A stretch of DNA of 34,663 nucleotides. Origin: Patulibacter sp. (GTDB lineage Bacteria > Actinomycetota > Thermoleophilia > Solirubrobacterales > Solirubrobacteraceae). The translations under genes were made by a program, and so were the position numbers. Positions 1 through 7,637 of this stretch are shown piece by piece. The DNA lies in the NCBI RefSeq assembly GCF_030655195.1, contig NZ_JAURWA010000062.1, positions 1 to 34,663 on the forward strand, in the 5' to 3' direction. The notes beneath the pieces are model-generated. The model was not told where the DNA came from. It made no database searches and worked only from the letters and a program-made list of their open reading frames with translations. The first letter of the stretch is position 1; every line of letters begins with the position of its first letter.

Positions 1-141
1 CTGCGCCGCGGGCTCCGGGCGCCGGTGGTCACCCTGCCCGCCGCGGCGGGGCGTCGCCTCGGTCCGGACGACGTCGCCCAGCTCACGGAGCGGCTCGGTC
101 AGGCGCTCCGGCGCACCGCGACCCCCGGGCGGTCGTCGTGA
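1..141 (+). CDS. C-terminal end of an ArsA/Get3-like ATPase (partial)
   Basis: The reading frame is open from the first base of the window and stops with TGA at 139-141, giving the last 46 residues of a protein whose start lies upstream. The tail has the pattern APVVTLP followed by a short linker and a DDVAQLTERLGQAL helix, which resembles the C-terminus of actinobacterial ArsA/Get3-like ATPases. The stop overlaps the GTG start of the next ATPase gene (GTGA), as in the paired ATPase genes of actinobacteria such as Rv3679-Rv3680 of Mycobacterium tuberculosis. The two products probably form a hetero-complex. Identity rests on the short tail plus the neighbour, so it is moderately sure. Confidence 0.6.
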   Translation: MRRGLRAPVVTLPAAAGRRLGPDDVAQLTERLGQALRRTATPGRSS

Positions 142-1271
142 GCGTCCGCCCGCTCGTGGACCGGCTCGACGGTGCGCGCGTGGTGGTCTGCGCCGGTCCC
201 GGGGGCGTCGGCAAGACGACCACCGCGGCGGCGCTCGGCCTGGCCCTGGCCGGCCGGGGCCGGCGGGTCGCCGTCGTGACCATCGACCCCGCGCGCCGTC
301 TGGCCGACGCGCTCGGCCTCGGCACCCTGGCCAACGATCCCGAGCGCGTGGACCCGGGACGCATGGCGGCCCTGGGCGTGGCGCCCCCGGGCGAGCTGTG
401 GGCCTGCATGCTCGATCCGCAGCGCACCTTCGACGGCCTGATCGACGAGCTCAGCCCGGACCCGGAGACCCGCGAGCGCGTGCTGACCAACCCGCTCTAC
501 CGGCAGATCTCCGGTGCCGCGGGCGGAAGCCACGAGTTCACGGCGGTCGCCCGCCTGCACGACCTCGTCGCGGACCCCCGCTTCGACGTCGTCGTCCTCG
601 ACACGCCGCCGTCGCGCAACGCGCTGGACTTCCTCGACGCCCCCGACCGGATCGCGGGCTTCCTCGAGGGCCGGGCCGTCCAGGCCCTCCTGGGGCAGGG
701 GCGGACGGGCTTCGCCGCCCGGCTCGCCCGGCGCGGCACCGGACTGGCGCTGTCGGCGCTGCAGCGCCTCACGGGCGTCGACGTCGTACGGGACCTGGCC
801 ACGTTCTTCGAGGCGCTGGGCCCGCTGACCGACGGCTTCTCGGCGCGGGCGGTCGCGGTGCGGGCGATCCTGCGCGACGAGGGCACGCGGTTCGTCGTCG
901 TCAGCGGTCCGGGACCGATCCCGGCGGCGGAGGCCGTGTTCTTCCGCGAGCACCTGCGCGAGGTGGGCATGCCCTTCACGGGCCTCGTCGTCAACCGGGT
1001 CGAGACGGTGCCGCCGGGCTCCGCCGACCGCGACGGCACCGCGGTGCGCGCAGAGCTGCAGGGCGTCCTCGGCGAGGCGCTCGCGTCGAAGGTCGGCCGC
1101 ACGTGGGACGAGCACCGCGAGCGGGCCGCCCGGGACGCCGTCGCGGTGGCGGGGCTGGCGCGCGTCGTCGGCGACCCGCGTCCCGCGATCGTCGCGGCCC
1201 TGGACGGCGAGGTCTTCGACCTGCCGGCCCTGGCCGCGGTGCGGGACCTCCTCGTCGCCTCCGGACGCTGA
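138..1271 (+). CDS. ArsA/Get3-like P-loop ATPase, second of a tandem pair
   Basis: 377 aa, GTG start inside the stop of the upstream gene (GTGA, translational coupling). Residues 20-29 form the deviant Walker A loop GPGGVGKTTT, followed by VTIDPARRLADALG, a hallmark of ArsA/Get3 ATPases. A switch II segment LDTPPSRNALDFLD begins near residue 154. In canonical ArsA/Get3 the loop is GKGGVGKT, where the first lysine acts across the dimer; here that position is Pro21, so the signature lysine is missing. No Cys cluster for arsenite or zinc and no obvious client-binding insert is seen. The family couples ATP hydrolysis to protein or anion handling at the membrane; in mycobacteria the paired proteins act as a complex. 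The exact substrate is unknown. No ars genes are nearby, so arsenic resistance is unlikely. Confidence 0.88.
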   Translation: MSVRPLVDRLDGARVVVCAGPGGVGKTTTAAALGLALAGRGRRVAVVTIDPARRLADALGLGTLANDPERVDPGRMAALGVAPPGELWACMLDPQRTFDGLIDELSPDPETRERVLTNPLYRQISGAAGGSHEFTAVARLHDLVADPRFDVVVLDTPPSRNALDFLDAPDRIAGFLEGRAVQALLGQGRTGFAARLARRGTGLALSALQRLTGVDVVRDLATFFEALGPLTDGFSARAVAVRAILRDEGTRFVVVSGPGPIPAAEAVFFREHLREVGMPFTGLVVNRVETVPPGSADRDGTAVRAELQGVLGEALASKVGRTWDEHRERAARDAVAVAGLARVVGDPRPAIVAALDGEVFDLPALAAVRDLLVASGR

Positions 1272-1357
1272 GGCCGCCGGAGCGGCGGCGCCGCGGCAGG
1301 GTCGGCCCCGCAGGGGCGAAGCGCGGCCGGCCCCGGCGGCGCCCGCCCGGCCCCCGT

Positions 1358-3271
1358 TCAGCCGGCCTCGCTCACCGGCCACGGGCCGGTCGAGTCGTCG
1401 TCGTCCTCGTCGGCCGGCTCGCGCAGCTGCGGCTCGTCCCAGGTGACGTCGAGCCACAGCTCCTGCGGCTGCGCCGCGCGCCGTGACGCGCGGATCTCGC
1501 CCGTCGGGTCCAGCGGGCGCAGGGCGTCCGGCCAGTCGCCGCCCCCGGGCCGGAACTCGGGGACCACGGACTCCAGGTCGTCGTCGCCCGCGCCGGCCGA
1601 CGCGTGACCGGCGGGTCGGTGCACGGCGGGACCGTCCGGGTCCCCGGCCCCGCGCACGGCGCGGTCCGCGGCGGCGTCGGAGCGGATGATCCCCGCGTCG
1701 CGCAGGTCGCGGACCCCCGGGTGGTGCCGACCCGTGCGCGCCTCGGCGTCGATGGCGTCGTCGACGGTCCCGACGGCCGGCTCGAGACCGTCGAGGAACG
1801 CGTCGTCCCCCGCCCCGGCGTCCGTGACGTACTCGCGGTCGTCCGCGAACCGCGGGGGGCCGTCGGGCCCGTCCTCGGTCTCGAACTCGTCGTCCTCGTC
1901 GAAGCGGTGGTCGTCGGCCAGCTCGTAGCCGTCGACCGTCGGGACGGGATCGCCGCCGACGGACCGACCGGCGCGGCGCTCCGACGGCCAGCCGGCCGGG
2001 GCGGGCCGGGCGTCGTCGGCGACGCCGTCGAGGATCTCCTCGGCCAGCTCGACGAGGTCGCCGCGCAGGTGGCCGACGACGCAGTCGCGCAGCACCGCGC
2101 GCAGGCAGTCGGCGAGCTCGTCGACGCGCTCGGGCAGATCGCGGTCGACCCGGCGGCTGCCCGCGATCACCTCCTGCTCCTGCAACGCGAGCCGGGCCAG
2201 GCGGCGGGCCAGGCGCGTCCGCTCGTCGCCGACGGCGCAGAGCGCGGCGAGCCGGCCGGCCAGACGACCCGAGCGCGGGCCCTCCGGCTCGAGCAGGGCG
2301 CGGGCGGCCAGCAGCAGGTCGGTGAGGGTCTCCTCCGGCCGGTCGCGGTCCAGGGCCAGCGTCCAGCGGCGCAGGGCCCAGGCGACCTCGCCGGTCTGCG
2401 GCAGGCGCCGCGCCACGAGGTCCACGAACGTGCGCAGGTCCGGCACGTCGTCGGCGTCGAGCACGACGACGCCGCGGGCGGCGAACGTCCCCCCGACGGC
2501 CATCGCCCGCCACGGCGCGCCCGACGGCCGCAGCCAGACCAGCGGACCGGCGGACGGCGTCGCCCCCGCGACGTGCAGCCGCAGCGCGGTGATCAGGCGC
2601 CGGGCGGCCTCGCGGGCCCGGCGGGGCGTCTCGGGCGACCCGGGCCGGGCGGACCAGCGCAGGGTGGCCACGGCGTCGGCGGGCCGACCGTCGGGTCCGC
2701 TGAGCGCCGCGTCGGGCACCTCGCCCCGCAGCGCCTCCGGACGCTGCAGCGCCACGCCCCGGGTGATCGCGACGGTCGGCATCGCCGGGTCGACCCCGAC
2801 GAGCGGGATCACCACGACGGTCTCCGTCGCGTCGGCGGTGAGCACGGACTCCAGCTCGGCGAACGCCCGCTCGAAGTGCTCCTCGTGGAGCTGGAAGTCG
2901 GGGGCGTCCTCGAACAGCCGCTCGAGGAACTGCCGGACCGCCAGCGCGGCCCGCTCGTGCGGATCGGCCGGCGGGCGATCGACGCCGCGGGCCTGCAGGT
3001 ACGCCTCGACCCCCCACGCCGCGACCATCGTGTGCTGCGCCTCGGCCACCGCGGGCAGCGACGCGATCGCCGCCGCGTGGCGCTCGACGTAGAGGCCCAC
3101 CAGCGGCCGGTACGAGTAGAGGGTCGGGCCGGGGGCCCCGGACCGGGCGCGGCGCGCGTGCTCGAGCAGCTCGAACGGCACCTCGTCGCCGTCCCGGACG
3201 AGCTCGGCGAGCTCTCGGGCGGCGTGGAGACCGGCGGCGCGGAGCGCCGCGTGCAGCTGGGGGTGACGCAT
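1358..3271 (-). CDS. Unrecognised 637-aa protein with a helical HEPN-like region and acidic tail
   Basis: I do not recognise a named family. ATG at 3271 is preferred to longer frames because upstream codons are low-complexity Arg/Ala/Pro; a weak GGAG lies about 11 nt upstream. Residues 1-150 are helical and contain LYSYRPLVGLYVERH. Residues 150-290 look like an alpha/beta domain. Residues about 297-404 (RRWTLALDRD, LTDLLLAARALLEPE, LCAVGDERTRLARRL, RAVLRDCVVGHLRG) have the spacing of an ApeA-like HEPN helical bundle, but the usual RSxxVHG motif is not kept (EQEVIAGSR). From about 420 to 637 the chain is probably disordered and rich in Asp/Glu. No signal peptide or membrane segment. It diverges from a Fur-family gene across a 109-bp region with a perfect inverted repeat. 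The HEPN idea is inference only. Confidence 0.72.
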   Translation of the reverse strand: MRHPQLHAALRAAGLHAARELAELVRDGDEVPFELLEHARRARSGAPGPTLYSYRPLVGLYVERHAAAIASLPAVAEAQHTMVAAWGVEAYLQARGVDRPPADPHERAALAVRQFLERLFEDAPDFQLHEEHFERAFAELESVLTADATETVVVIPLVGVDPAMPTVAITRGVALQRPEALRGEVPDAALSGPDGRPADAVATLRWSARPGSPETPRRAREAARRLITALRLHVAGATPSAGPLVWLRPSGAPWRAMAVGGTFAARGVVVLDADDVPDLRTFVDLVARRLPQTGEVAWALRRWTLALDRDRPEETLTDLLLAARALLEPEGPRSGRLAGRLAALCAVGDERTRLARRLARLALQEQEVIAGSRRVDRDLPERVDELADCLRAVLRDCVVGHLRGDLVELAEEILDGVADDARPAPAGWPSERRAGRSVGGDPVPTVDGYELADDHRFDEDDEFETEDGPDGPPRFADDREYVTDAGAGDDAFLDGLEPAVGTVDDAIDAEARTGRHHPGVRDLRDAGIIRSDAAADRAVRGAGDPDGPAVHRPAGHASAGAGDDDLESVVPEFRPGGGDWPDALRPLDPTGEIRASRRAAQPQELWLDVTWDEPQLREPADEDDDDSTGPWPVSEAG

Positions 3272-3308
3272 GGTGGGCCGTTCTCCACGGTCCCGCCGGC
3301 TCCTCGCG

Positions 3309-3328
3309 GCTGCACGCGACCGTGCAGC
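3309..3328. promoter_or_regulatory. Inverted repeat in a divergent promoter region (possible operator)
   Basis: GCTGCACG-cgac-CGTGCAGC is a perfect 8-bp inverted repeat with a 4-nt centre. It sits in the 109-bp space between the start of the 637-aa protein gene (-) and the Fur-family gene (+), about 40 bp upstream of the latter's -10-like hexamer. The position suits an operator for the adjacent regulator, though it does not resemble the AT-rich classical Fur box. A hairpin in the leader of the minus-strand gene is the alternative. Confidence 0.4.
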
Positions 3329-3367
3329 GGCTCCCCCGGGCGGCCGGGTGCCGGGGTGCTCCCGGGC

Positions 3368-3373
3368 TACGAT
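3368..3373 (+). promoter_or_regulatory. -10-like hexamer for a leaderless fur-type gene
   Basis: TACGAT (TANNNT) is followed by 7 nt and then ATG at 3381. The spacing puts the transcription start on or next to the start codon. No Shine-Dalgarno sequence is evident. It supports 3381 as the true start. Confidence 0.5.
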
Positions 3374-3380
3374 GGACGGG

Positions 3381-3845
3381 ATGAGCACCACCGACTCGGG
3401 AACCGCCTGGCGCCGACGCGCCGAGGATCGCCTGACGGACGCCGGCTACCGCCGCGGCGGTGCCCGCACGGCCCTGCTCGACCTGCTCGACGAGCAGCGC
3501 TGCGCCCGCACGGTCCTCGAGATCGAGGACGAGCTGCGCGGCAGCGGCCGGGCGATCGGCCGCGCCAGCATCTACCGGGTGCTCGACGAGCTCGAGCAGC
3601 TGCACCTCGTCCAGCGGATCGAGGTCGGTCAGGGCATCGCCCGCTACGAGCGCCTGGCCCCGGACCACCATCACCACCACCTCGTCTGCCGCGAGTGCGG
3701 CGCCGTGGTGCCGTTCACGGACGACGGGCTCGAGGAGGCGATCCACCGCCTCAGCGCGGGCGCCGGCTTCGAGGTCACCGGGCACGACGTCGTGCTCCAC
3801 GGCTCCTGCGCGGCGTGCCGGGCCGCCGCCGCGACGCCCGCCTGA
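3381..3845 (+). CDS. Fur-family metal-responsive transcription regulator
   Basis: 154 aa. An N-terminal winged helix (AGYRRGGARTALLDLL, then IGRASIYRVLDELEQLHLVQRI as recognition helix and wing) is followed by the dimerisation/metal domain. That domain contains DHHHHHLVCRECG near residues 94-106 and a second CAAC pair near the C-terminus, giving the two CxxC pairs of a structural zinc site plus histidine ligands. Members bind Fe, Zn, Mn or Ni as corepressor, or sense peroxide. The run of five histidines fits a Fur/Zur-type sensor, but the metal cannot be assigned. ATG at 3381 is chosen from the -10-like TACGAT 7 nt upstream; a longer open frame reaching back to 3270 is low complexity. It is divergent from the 637-aa gene and may regulate it and itself. 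Confidence 0.87.
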   Translation: MSTTDSGTAWRRRAEDRLTDAGYRRGGARTALLDLLDEQRCARTVLEIEDELRGSGRAIGRASIYRVLDELEQLHLVQRIEVGQGIARYERLAPDHHHHHLVCRECGAVVPFTDDGLEEAIHRLSAGAGFEVTGHDVVLHGSCAACRAAAATPA

Positions 3846-3885
3846 CAGGCCGACCGCCCCCGGGCCGTGCGGCCGCCGCGGTTCC

Positions 3886-5637
3886 CTAGGACTTCGAGCG
3901 CACGCCGCGGGTGGACGAGCGGAACGTCTTCCCGCCGACCTTCGACTCGATGTAGACCGCGTGCAGCGCGGAGCGCCGGACCGGCACCTCACCCACGAAC
4001 CGGCCGTTCTTCACCTTGGCCGTGCGTCGTGCGGCGGTGATGTACCGCCCGCCCTGCTTGCGGCGCAGGACGATCGTGACCTCGGAGACGCCGCGGGCCG
4101 TCCCGCGCACCGTCAGGTCGCGCCCCGTCCGCGGGTACTTCGTCGGCTGGCTGATGCCCAGCCCCGGGTCGAGGACGGGGGTGACCGCCGAGGAGGTCGC
4201 GCCCCCGCTCGTGGCCCGCACCGGGCTGGCGGCGCGCAGCGGAAAGCCGGCGGTCCAGTTGCCGTCGGCGGTCGTGGTGACCTGGGTCATCGGGACCCAG
4301 GAGCCACCGGGGCTCTTCTTCTCCACGACGACGGTCGCACCGCCGACGCCGCTGCCGCCGTTCGTCAGCCGCCCCGTCACGGTGGTGTCCTGGCCGTACC
4401 CCACGGCCGAGCCTGCCGCGACGATCGTGAGTGCGGCGACCGGGCCCGCGGCGACGTCGCCGACGCTGGAGCGCAGCGCCGGCAGCTGACCGTAGAGGCT
4501 CGTGCCGGGGCAGTCCGTGGAGCAGCCGTCGCGGTGGCCGCTGATGCGGTTCAGGCGCACCGCGGTGCCGCGCGAGTAGCGGTTGCCCGATCCGCCCGAG
4601 GAGACGAGGGCGACGGTCCCGGCGGTCGGCGCACCGTGGAGCGGCAGCTTCCAGCGGATGATCGAGGCGACGGCCGCCAGCGCGGCGGGCGGCGCGGCGG
4701 TGCCCTCGAACGTGCCGATGATCGCGATGCCCGTCGACACGCTGTTCCAGCCGATCGCCTGGGCACCGATGACGGCCTGGTCGATGCCGCCGGCACGGCC
4801 CTCGAAGATCTGGCCGAAGCGGTCGACGAGGAAGTTGTAGCCGATGTCGTTCCAGCCGTTGGAACGCACGTGGTAGTCGAAGATCGCCCGCACGATGCCG
4901 GCGCTCTCGGAGGCGCCGTAGTCGTTGCCGTTGACGGTGTGGTGGACGAACGCCATCTGCACCGAGCCGATGCCGGGGCTCCCCTTGGGGCTGAGGCCCG
5001 ACGCCCACGCGGACCGCGGGATGATCGTCGGCACGCCGGCCCGGGTCGACGCCCTGCCGCCCGTCGCACGGGTGCTCGCGCGGCCGGCGGCGAGGATGCC
5101 GCCCGCGTCGGCCGCCCGCGTGCTGGCCCGTCCTGCGTCGCGCTTGTCGGAGGGTGCGACGGCGACGAGGTCCAGCCGCACGTCGGTGGCCGGACGCCGG
5201 CTCGAGCGCAGCTCGACCTCGTCGACGTCACCGAACCACAGGGGCTCGGACATTGCGGCGCGTCGGCCGTCGGGGGCGTGGCCGTCGTGGTCGCTCATCG
5301 CCTGCCAGCCGCTCCAGCGGCCGCCGCGTGGCCGGGCACGGACCTCGAGCCCGATGCCGGCGATCGTCCGGACGGGCGCGCCGAGCAGGTCGAACCGGTG
5401 CGGCGCGCGGAGCGGGCCGGTCGTCCGACCGGGGCCGAGGGCGCTCCGGCGGACCACCATCCGGCGCGATCCGGAGGCCGCGAGCGCGGAGGAGGCGGGC
5501 CCGGTCGCCCCCAGCGTCGCGGCGGCTCCGAGCACCGCCCCGGCACGCACGACGGTGCGGCGGGTCAGCACGGGGAGGCGGGGCGCGAGGTCGGGGGACG
5601 ACGTGGCGTCGCTGGGACGGTCCTGCGAGAACGACAT
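3886..5637 (-). CDS. Tat-exported N-acetylmuramoyl-L-alanine amidase (PGRP/Amidase_2 fold)
   Basis: 583 aa. Residues 26-55 form a twin-arginine-type signal (RRTVVRAG, then a hydrophobic Ala/Gly stretch). Residues 60-160 look like a beta-rich domain. Residues 168-200 form a linker with three copies of GRASTRA. The PGRP-type amidase domain spans about 201-395: VHHT (232-234) and H368 with C376 in SGHRDGCSTDCPG match the Zn ligands of T7-lysozyme-type amidases, and Tyr267 in DIGYNFLVD matches the catalytic tyrosine. The usual lysine two residues before the Cys is Thr374, as in many PGRPs. Residues 400-583 appear to be two beta-sandwich domains, likely wall binding. Predicted to cleave the amide between MurNAc and the stem peptide outside the membrane. 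Stands alone, convergent with the Fur gene. Confidence 0.88.
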   Translation of the reverse strand: MSFSQDRPSDATSSPDLAPRLPVLTRRTVVRAGAVLGAAATLGATGPASSALAASGSRRMVVRRSALGPGRTTGPLRAPHRFDLLGAPVRTIAGIGLEVRARPRGGRWSGWQAMSDHDGHAPDGRRAAMSEPLWFGDVDEVELRSSRRPATDVRLDLVAVAPSDKRDAGRASTRAADAGGILAAGRASTRATGGRASTRAGVPTIIPRSAWASGLSPKGSPGIGSVQMAFVHHTVNGNDYGASESAGIVRAIFDYHVRSNGWNDIGYNFLVDRFGQIFEGRAGGIDQAVIGAQAIGWNSVSTGIAIIGTFEGTAAPPAALAAVASIIRWKLPLHGAPTAGTVALVSSGGSGNRYSRGTAVRLNRISGHRDGCSTDCPGTSLYGQLPALRSSVGDVAAGPVAALTIVAAGSAVGYGQDTTVTGRLTNGGSGVGGATVVVEKKSPGGSWVPMTQVTTTADGNWTAGFPLRAASPVRATSGGATSSAVTPVLDPGLGISQPTKYPRTGRDLTVRGTARGVSEVTIVLRRKQGGRYITAARRTAKVKNGRFVGEVPVRRSALHAVYIESKVGGKTFRSSTRGVRSKS

Positions 5638-5705
5638 CGAGGGTCCAAAACCGGGGGAACCCGAAGAGTTCCGGTCCGCGGCCGAAGTCGCGACGGTTGC
5701 AAGTC

Positions 5706-5721
5706 CGCGCCCGGGAGCGCG
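5706..5721 (-). terminator. Short GC stem-loop after the HxlR-type gene
   Basis: CGCGC-CCGGGA-GCGCG, a 5-bp stem with a 6-nt loop, begins 4 nt beyond the stop of the regulator gene on the minus strand. There is no T-tract, so it is a weak candidate. Confidence 0.3.
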
Positions 5722-5725
5722 GGGC

Positions 5726-6088
5726 TCAGGCGGGCAGCGCGACCGACTCGGGGTCCGCGGTCTGCGCGCACTCCTCGTCGGCACCGAGCCAGAGGGAGCC
5801 GTACGCGCGCATGCCCTCGATGATCGGCAGCAGGGCCAGGCCCTTCTCCGTCAGCGCGTACTCGACGCGGGGCGGGACCTCGGAGTAGGTCCGCCTCGCG
5901 ACGATCCCCTCCTCCTCGAGGCCGCGCAGGCGCAGGGAGAGCGTGCGCGGGCTGATGCCGGTGAGGGAGCGCTCGAGCTCGCAGAAGCGGGTGTTGCCCT
6001 CGGCGAGGTCGCGGACGAGCAGCAGCGTCCACTTGCCGCAGACGATGTCCGCGGTGCGGCACACCGGGCAGGTGGGATCGACGGCCAT
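5726..6088 (-). CDS. HxlR/MarR-like winged-helix transcription regulator
   Basis: 120 aa. It starts with DPTCPVCRTADIVCGKWTLLLVRDLAEG, the classic opening of HxlR regulators (Cys pair, then the GKW helix), followed by FCELERSLTGISPRTLSLRLRGLEEEGIV as recognition helix and the wing PPRVEYALTEKG. HxlR proteins are small dimeric repressors or activators, often responding to reactive electrophiles or aldehydes through cysteines; here the cysteines are at the extreme N-terminus and in EECAQT near the C-terminus. ATG 6088 is chosen because TAAAGT lies exactly 6 nt upstream; GTG 6094 two codons earlier is the alternative. No divergent target gene is adjacent. The target could be itself or the amidase downstream on the same strand. 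Confidence 0.85.
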   Translation of the reverse strand: MAVDPTCPVCRTADIVCGKWTLLLVRDLAEGNTRFCELERSLTGISPRTLSLRLRGLEEEGIVARRTYSEVPPRVEYALTEKGLALLPIIEGMRAYGSLWLGADEECAQTADPESVALPA

Positions 6089-6094
6089 GCCCAC

Positions 6095-6100
6095 ACTTTA
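6095..6100 (-). promoter_or_regulatory. -10-like hexamer and possible operator for the HxlR-type gene
   Basis: On the minus strand TAAAGT is followed by 6 nt and ATG. The hexamer overlaps an imperfect inverted repeat CTTCA-N5-TAAAG, which could be an autoregulatory site. Transcription is inferred to begin at the start codon. Confidence 0.5.
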
Positions 6101-6173
6101 CCGAATGAAGCGACGGGCCCGGCAGCGGCGACCCGGCGCCCGGGTCTCCCACGTCGCCGGCACCCCGGCGAGG

Positions 6174-6193
6174 GTCGGCCCGACGAGGCCGAC
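6174..6193 (-). terminator. Stem-loop downstream of pilT
   Basis: GTCGGCC-CGACGA-GGCCGAC is a perfect 7-bp stem with a 6-nt loop, 20 nt beyond the pilT stop on the minus strand. It lacks a T-tract, which is usual in GC-rich actinobacteria. Confidence 0.45.
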
Positions 6194-6213
6194 GCCGCCC
6201 CGCCCCGCGCCGC

Positions 6214-7392
6214 TCAGACGACCGGCAGCGCGGCCGGCGCGAGGGGCGATCCCCCGGCGGCGACGTTGCCGCGGCGCGCCTGGTCCGCGACGTCCGCCAT
6301 CGAGGTGCCCGACCGGCCGTCGGCCCGCAGCAGCAGGTCGAGGTCGTGCGGGCGGGCGGCGGCGCGCATGGCGTCCTCGCGGGAGACGACGCCGTCCAGG
6401 ACGAACCGGCAGAGGGCCTGGTCGAAGGTCTGCATCCCGTAGTGGGCACCCTCCGCGATCACGGCGTTCAGCTCGCCGGTGCGGCCGGCGTCGCGCAGGA
6501 TGTCCTTGACCAGGCCGGTCGCCCGGAGGATCTCGCAGACCGCCATCCGGCCCTTGCCCTCGGCGAGCGGCACGAGCCGCTGCGAGACGACGCCCTGCAG
6601 CGTCGTGGCGAGCATCTCGCGGATCTGGGTGTGCTGGTGGGGCGGGAAGAAGCCGACGAGGCGACCGACGGCCTCCGCGGCGTCGATCGTGTGGACGGTC
6701 GAGAGCACGAGGTGGCCGGTCTCGGCGGCGGAGAGCGCGGCGCGGACGGTCTCCTCGTCGCGCAGCTCGCCGATCAGGATGACGTCCGGGTCTTGGCGCA
6801 GGACCCGCCGGAGCGCCTGGCCGAAGGACCGGGTGTCGCTGCCGACCTCGCGCTGGTTGATGACGGCGACGCGGTCCTGGTGGAGCATCTCGATCGGGTC
6901 CTCGATCGTGACGACGTGGCACGGCTTGGCGCGGTTGATCCGGTCGATCATGCCCGCGAGGGTCGTCGACTTGCCCGAGCCGGTGATGCCGGTGACGAGC
7001 ACGAGGCCGCGCTCCTCGTCGGCGAGCTCGGCGATCGCCCGCGGCAGGCCCAGGTCGTCGAGCGACGTCGGGGCGTCCGGGACGACGCGGCACACGATGG
7101 AGACGAGCCCGCGCTGCCGGAACGCGTTGACGCGCAGACGCGCGACGCCCTCCTCGTGGTGGGCGAGGTCGAGCTCGTTGTCCTCCGCGAAGGTGCGGGC
7201 CGCCTCCTCGGTCCTCAGCATGAGCCGGAGGACGGCCTCGGTGTCCTCCGGGGTGTTGGCCGGGAGCCCGGGCAGGATGGGGCGCAGCACGCCGTCGAAC
7301 CGCCCGAGGGGCGGCCGGCCCACCTTCAGGTGCAGGTCGGACCCACCACCCGCGACGAGGGCGGTGAGGCAGGCACGGAGGTCGACGGGCAT
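6214..7392 (-). CDS. pilT: PilT-type type IV pilus retraction/secretion ATPase
   Basis: 392 aa, close to the usual PilT length of about 340-400. Residues 1-100 are the N-terminal PAS-like domain (SDLHLKVGRPP). The ATPase domain has Walker A GITGSGKST (135-142), Asp box TIEDPIE (162-168), Walker B DPDVILIGELRD (201-212) and His box HLVLSTVHT (227-235). IREMLATTLQGVVSQRL (257-273) matches the AIRNLIRE-type region of retraction ATPases. The enzyme is a hexameric cytoplasmic motor that disassembles pili. No pilin, pilB, pilC or pilM gene is in the window, so partners must lie elsewhere. The start at 7392 has no clear ribosome binding site; GTG codons upstream were not preferred because SDLHLKVG sits at the expected distance. 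Confidence 0.92.
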   Translation of the reverse strand: MPVDLRACLTALVAGGGSDLHLKVGRPPLGRFDGVLRPILPGLPANTPEDTEAVLRLMLRTEEAARTFAEDNELDLAHHEEGVARLRVNAFRQRGLVSIVCRVVPDAPTSLDDLGLPRAIAELADEERGLVLVTGITGSGKSTTLAGMIDRINRAKPCHVVTIEDPIEMLHQDRVAVINQREVGSDTRSFGQALRRVLRQDPDVILIGELRDEETVRAALSAAETGHLVLSTVHTIDAAEAVGRLVGFFPPHQHTQIREMLATTLQGVVSQRLVPLAEGKGRMAVCEILRATGLVKDILRDAGRTGELNAVIAEGAHYGMQTFDQALCRFVLDGVVSREDAMRAAARPHDLDLLLRADGRSGTSMADVADQARRGNVAAGGSPLAPAALPVV

Positions 7393-7473
7393 GACCGTGC
7401 AGTCGACCGCCCGGGCCTCCCCCGCCAGCGGCCGACGTCCGTGATGGACGATCGACCCACACCGGAACGACGA

Positions 7474-7493
7474 AGGGCGCCTGGCGGCGCCCT
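7474..7493. repeat. Perfect stem-loop between sigma factor and pilT genes
   Basis: AGGGCGCC-tggc-GGCGCCCT, an 8-bp perfect stem with a 4-nt loop, lies 145 nt past the sigma-factor stop and 82 nt before the pilT start. It may be a second terminator for the sigma gene or a structure in the pilT leader. On the minus strand it is followed by TTCGTCGTTCC. Confidence 0.4.
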
Positions 7494-7594
7494 CGGAACC
7501 CGGCCGACGGCGCAGGTGATGCTGAGGTGGGCGGGGGCCAAGCAGGTCGTGGCGTCGAAGCGAGAGCTGTACGCCAGTACTGCCGAGCGAAGGA

Positions 7595-7611
7595 CGGCGC
7601 GAGATGCGCCG
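7595..7611 (-). terminator. Stem-loop just after the sigma-factor gene
   Basis: CGGCGC-GAGAT-GCGCCG, 27 nt beyond the stop codon on the minus strand, is followed there by the pyrimidine-rich TCCTTCGCT. This is the best terminator candidate for the sigma-factor transcript. Confidence 0.45.
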
Positions 7612-7637
7612 GCCCCCGTCTGCCTCAGCGCGCCTGC

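Noticed and set aside
1272..1357. Small hairpins between the ATPase and the 637-aa gene
   Set aside because: Stems of 5-6 bp (1273-1289, 1305-1317) are common in this GC-rich DNA; not listed as terminators.
3270..3380. N-terminal extension of the Fur-family frame to 3270
   Set aside because: Low-complexity Arg/Ala sequence; the TACGAT hexamer 7 nt before 3381 supports the later start.
1604..3889. 761-codon open frame on the plus strand
   Set aside because: Antisense shadow of the 637-aa gene, running on through the Fur gene in another frame.
99..3992. 1297-codon open frame on the minus strand
   Set aside because: Arg/Ala/Gly/Pro-biased translation overlapping four real genes; a shadow frame of high-GC coding DNA.
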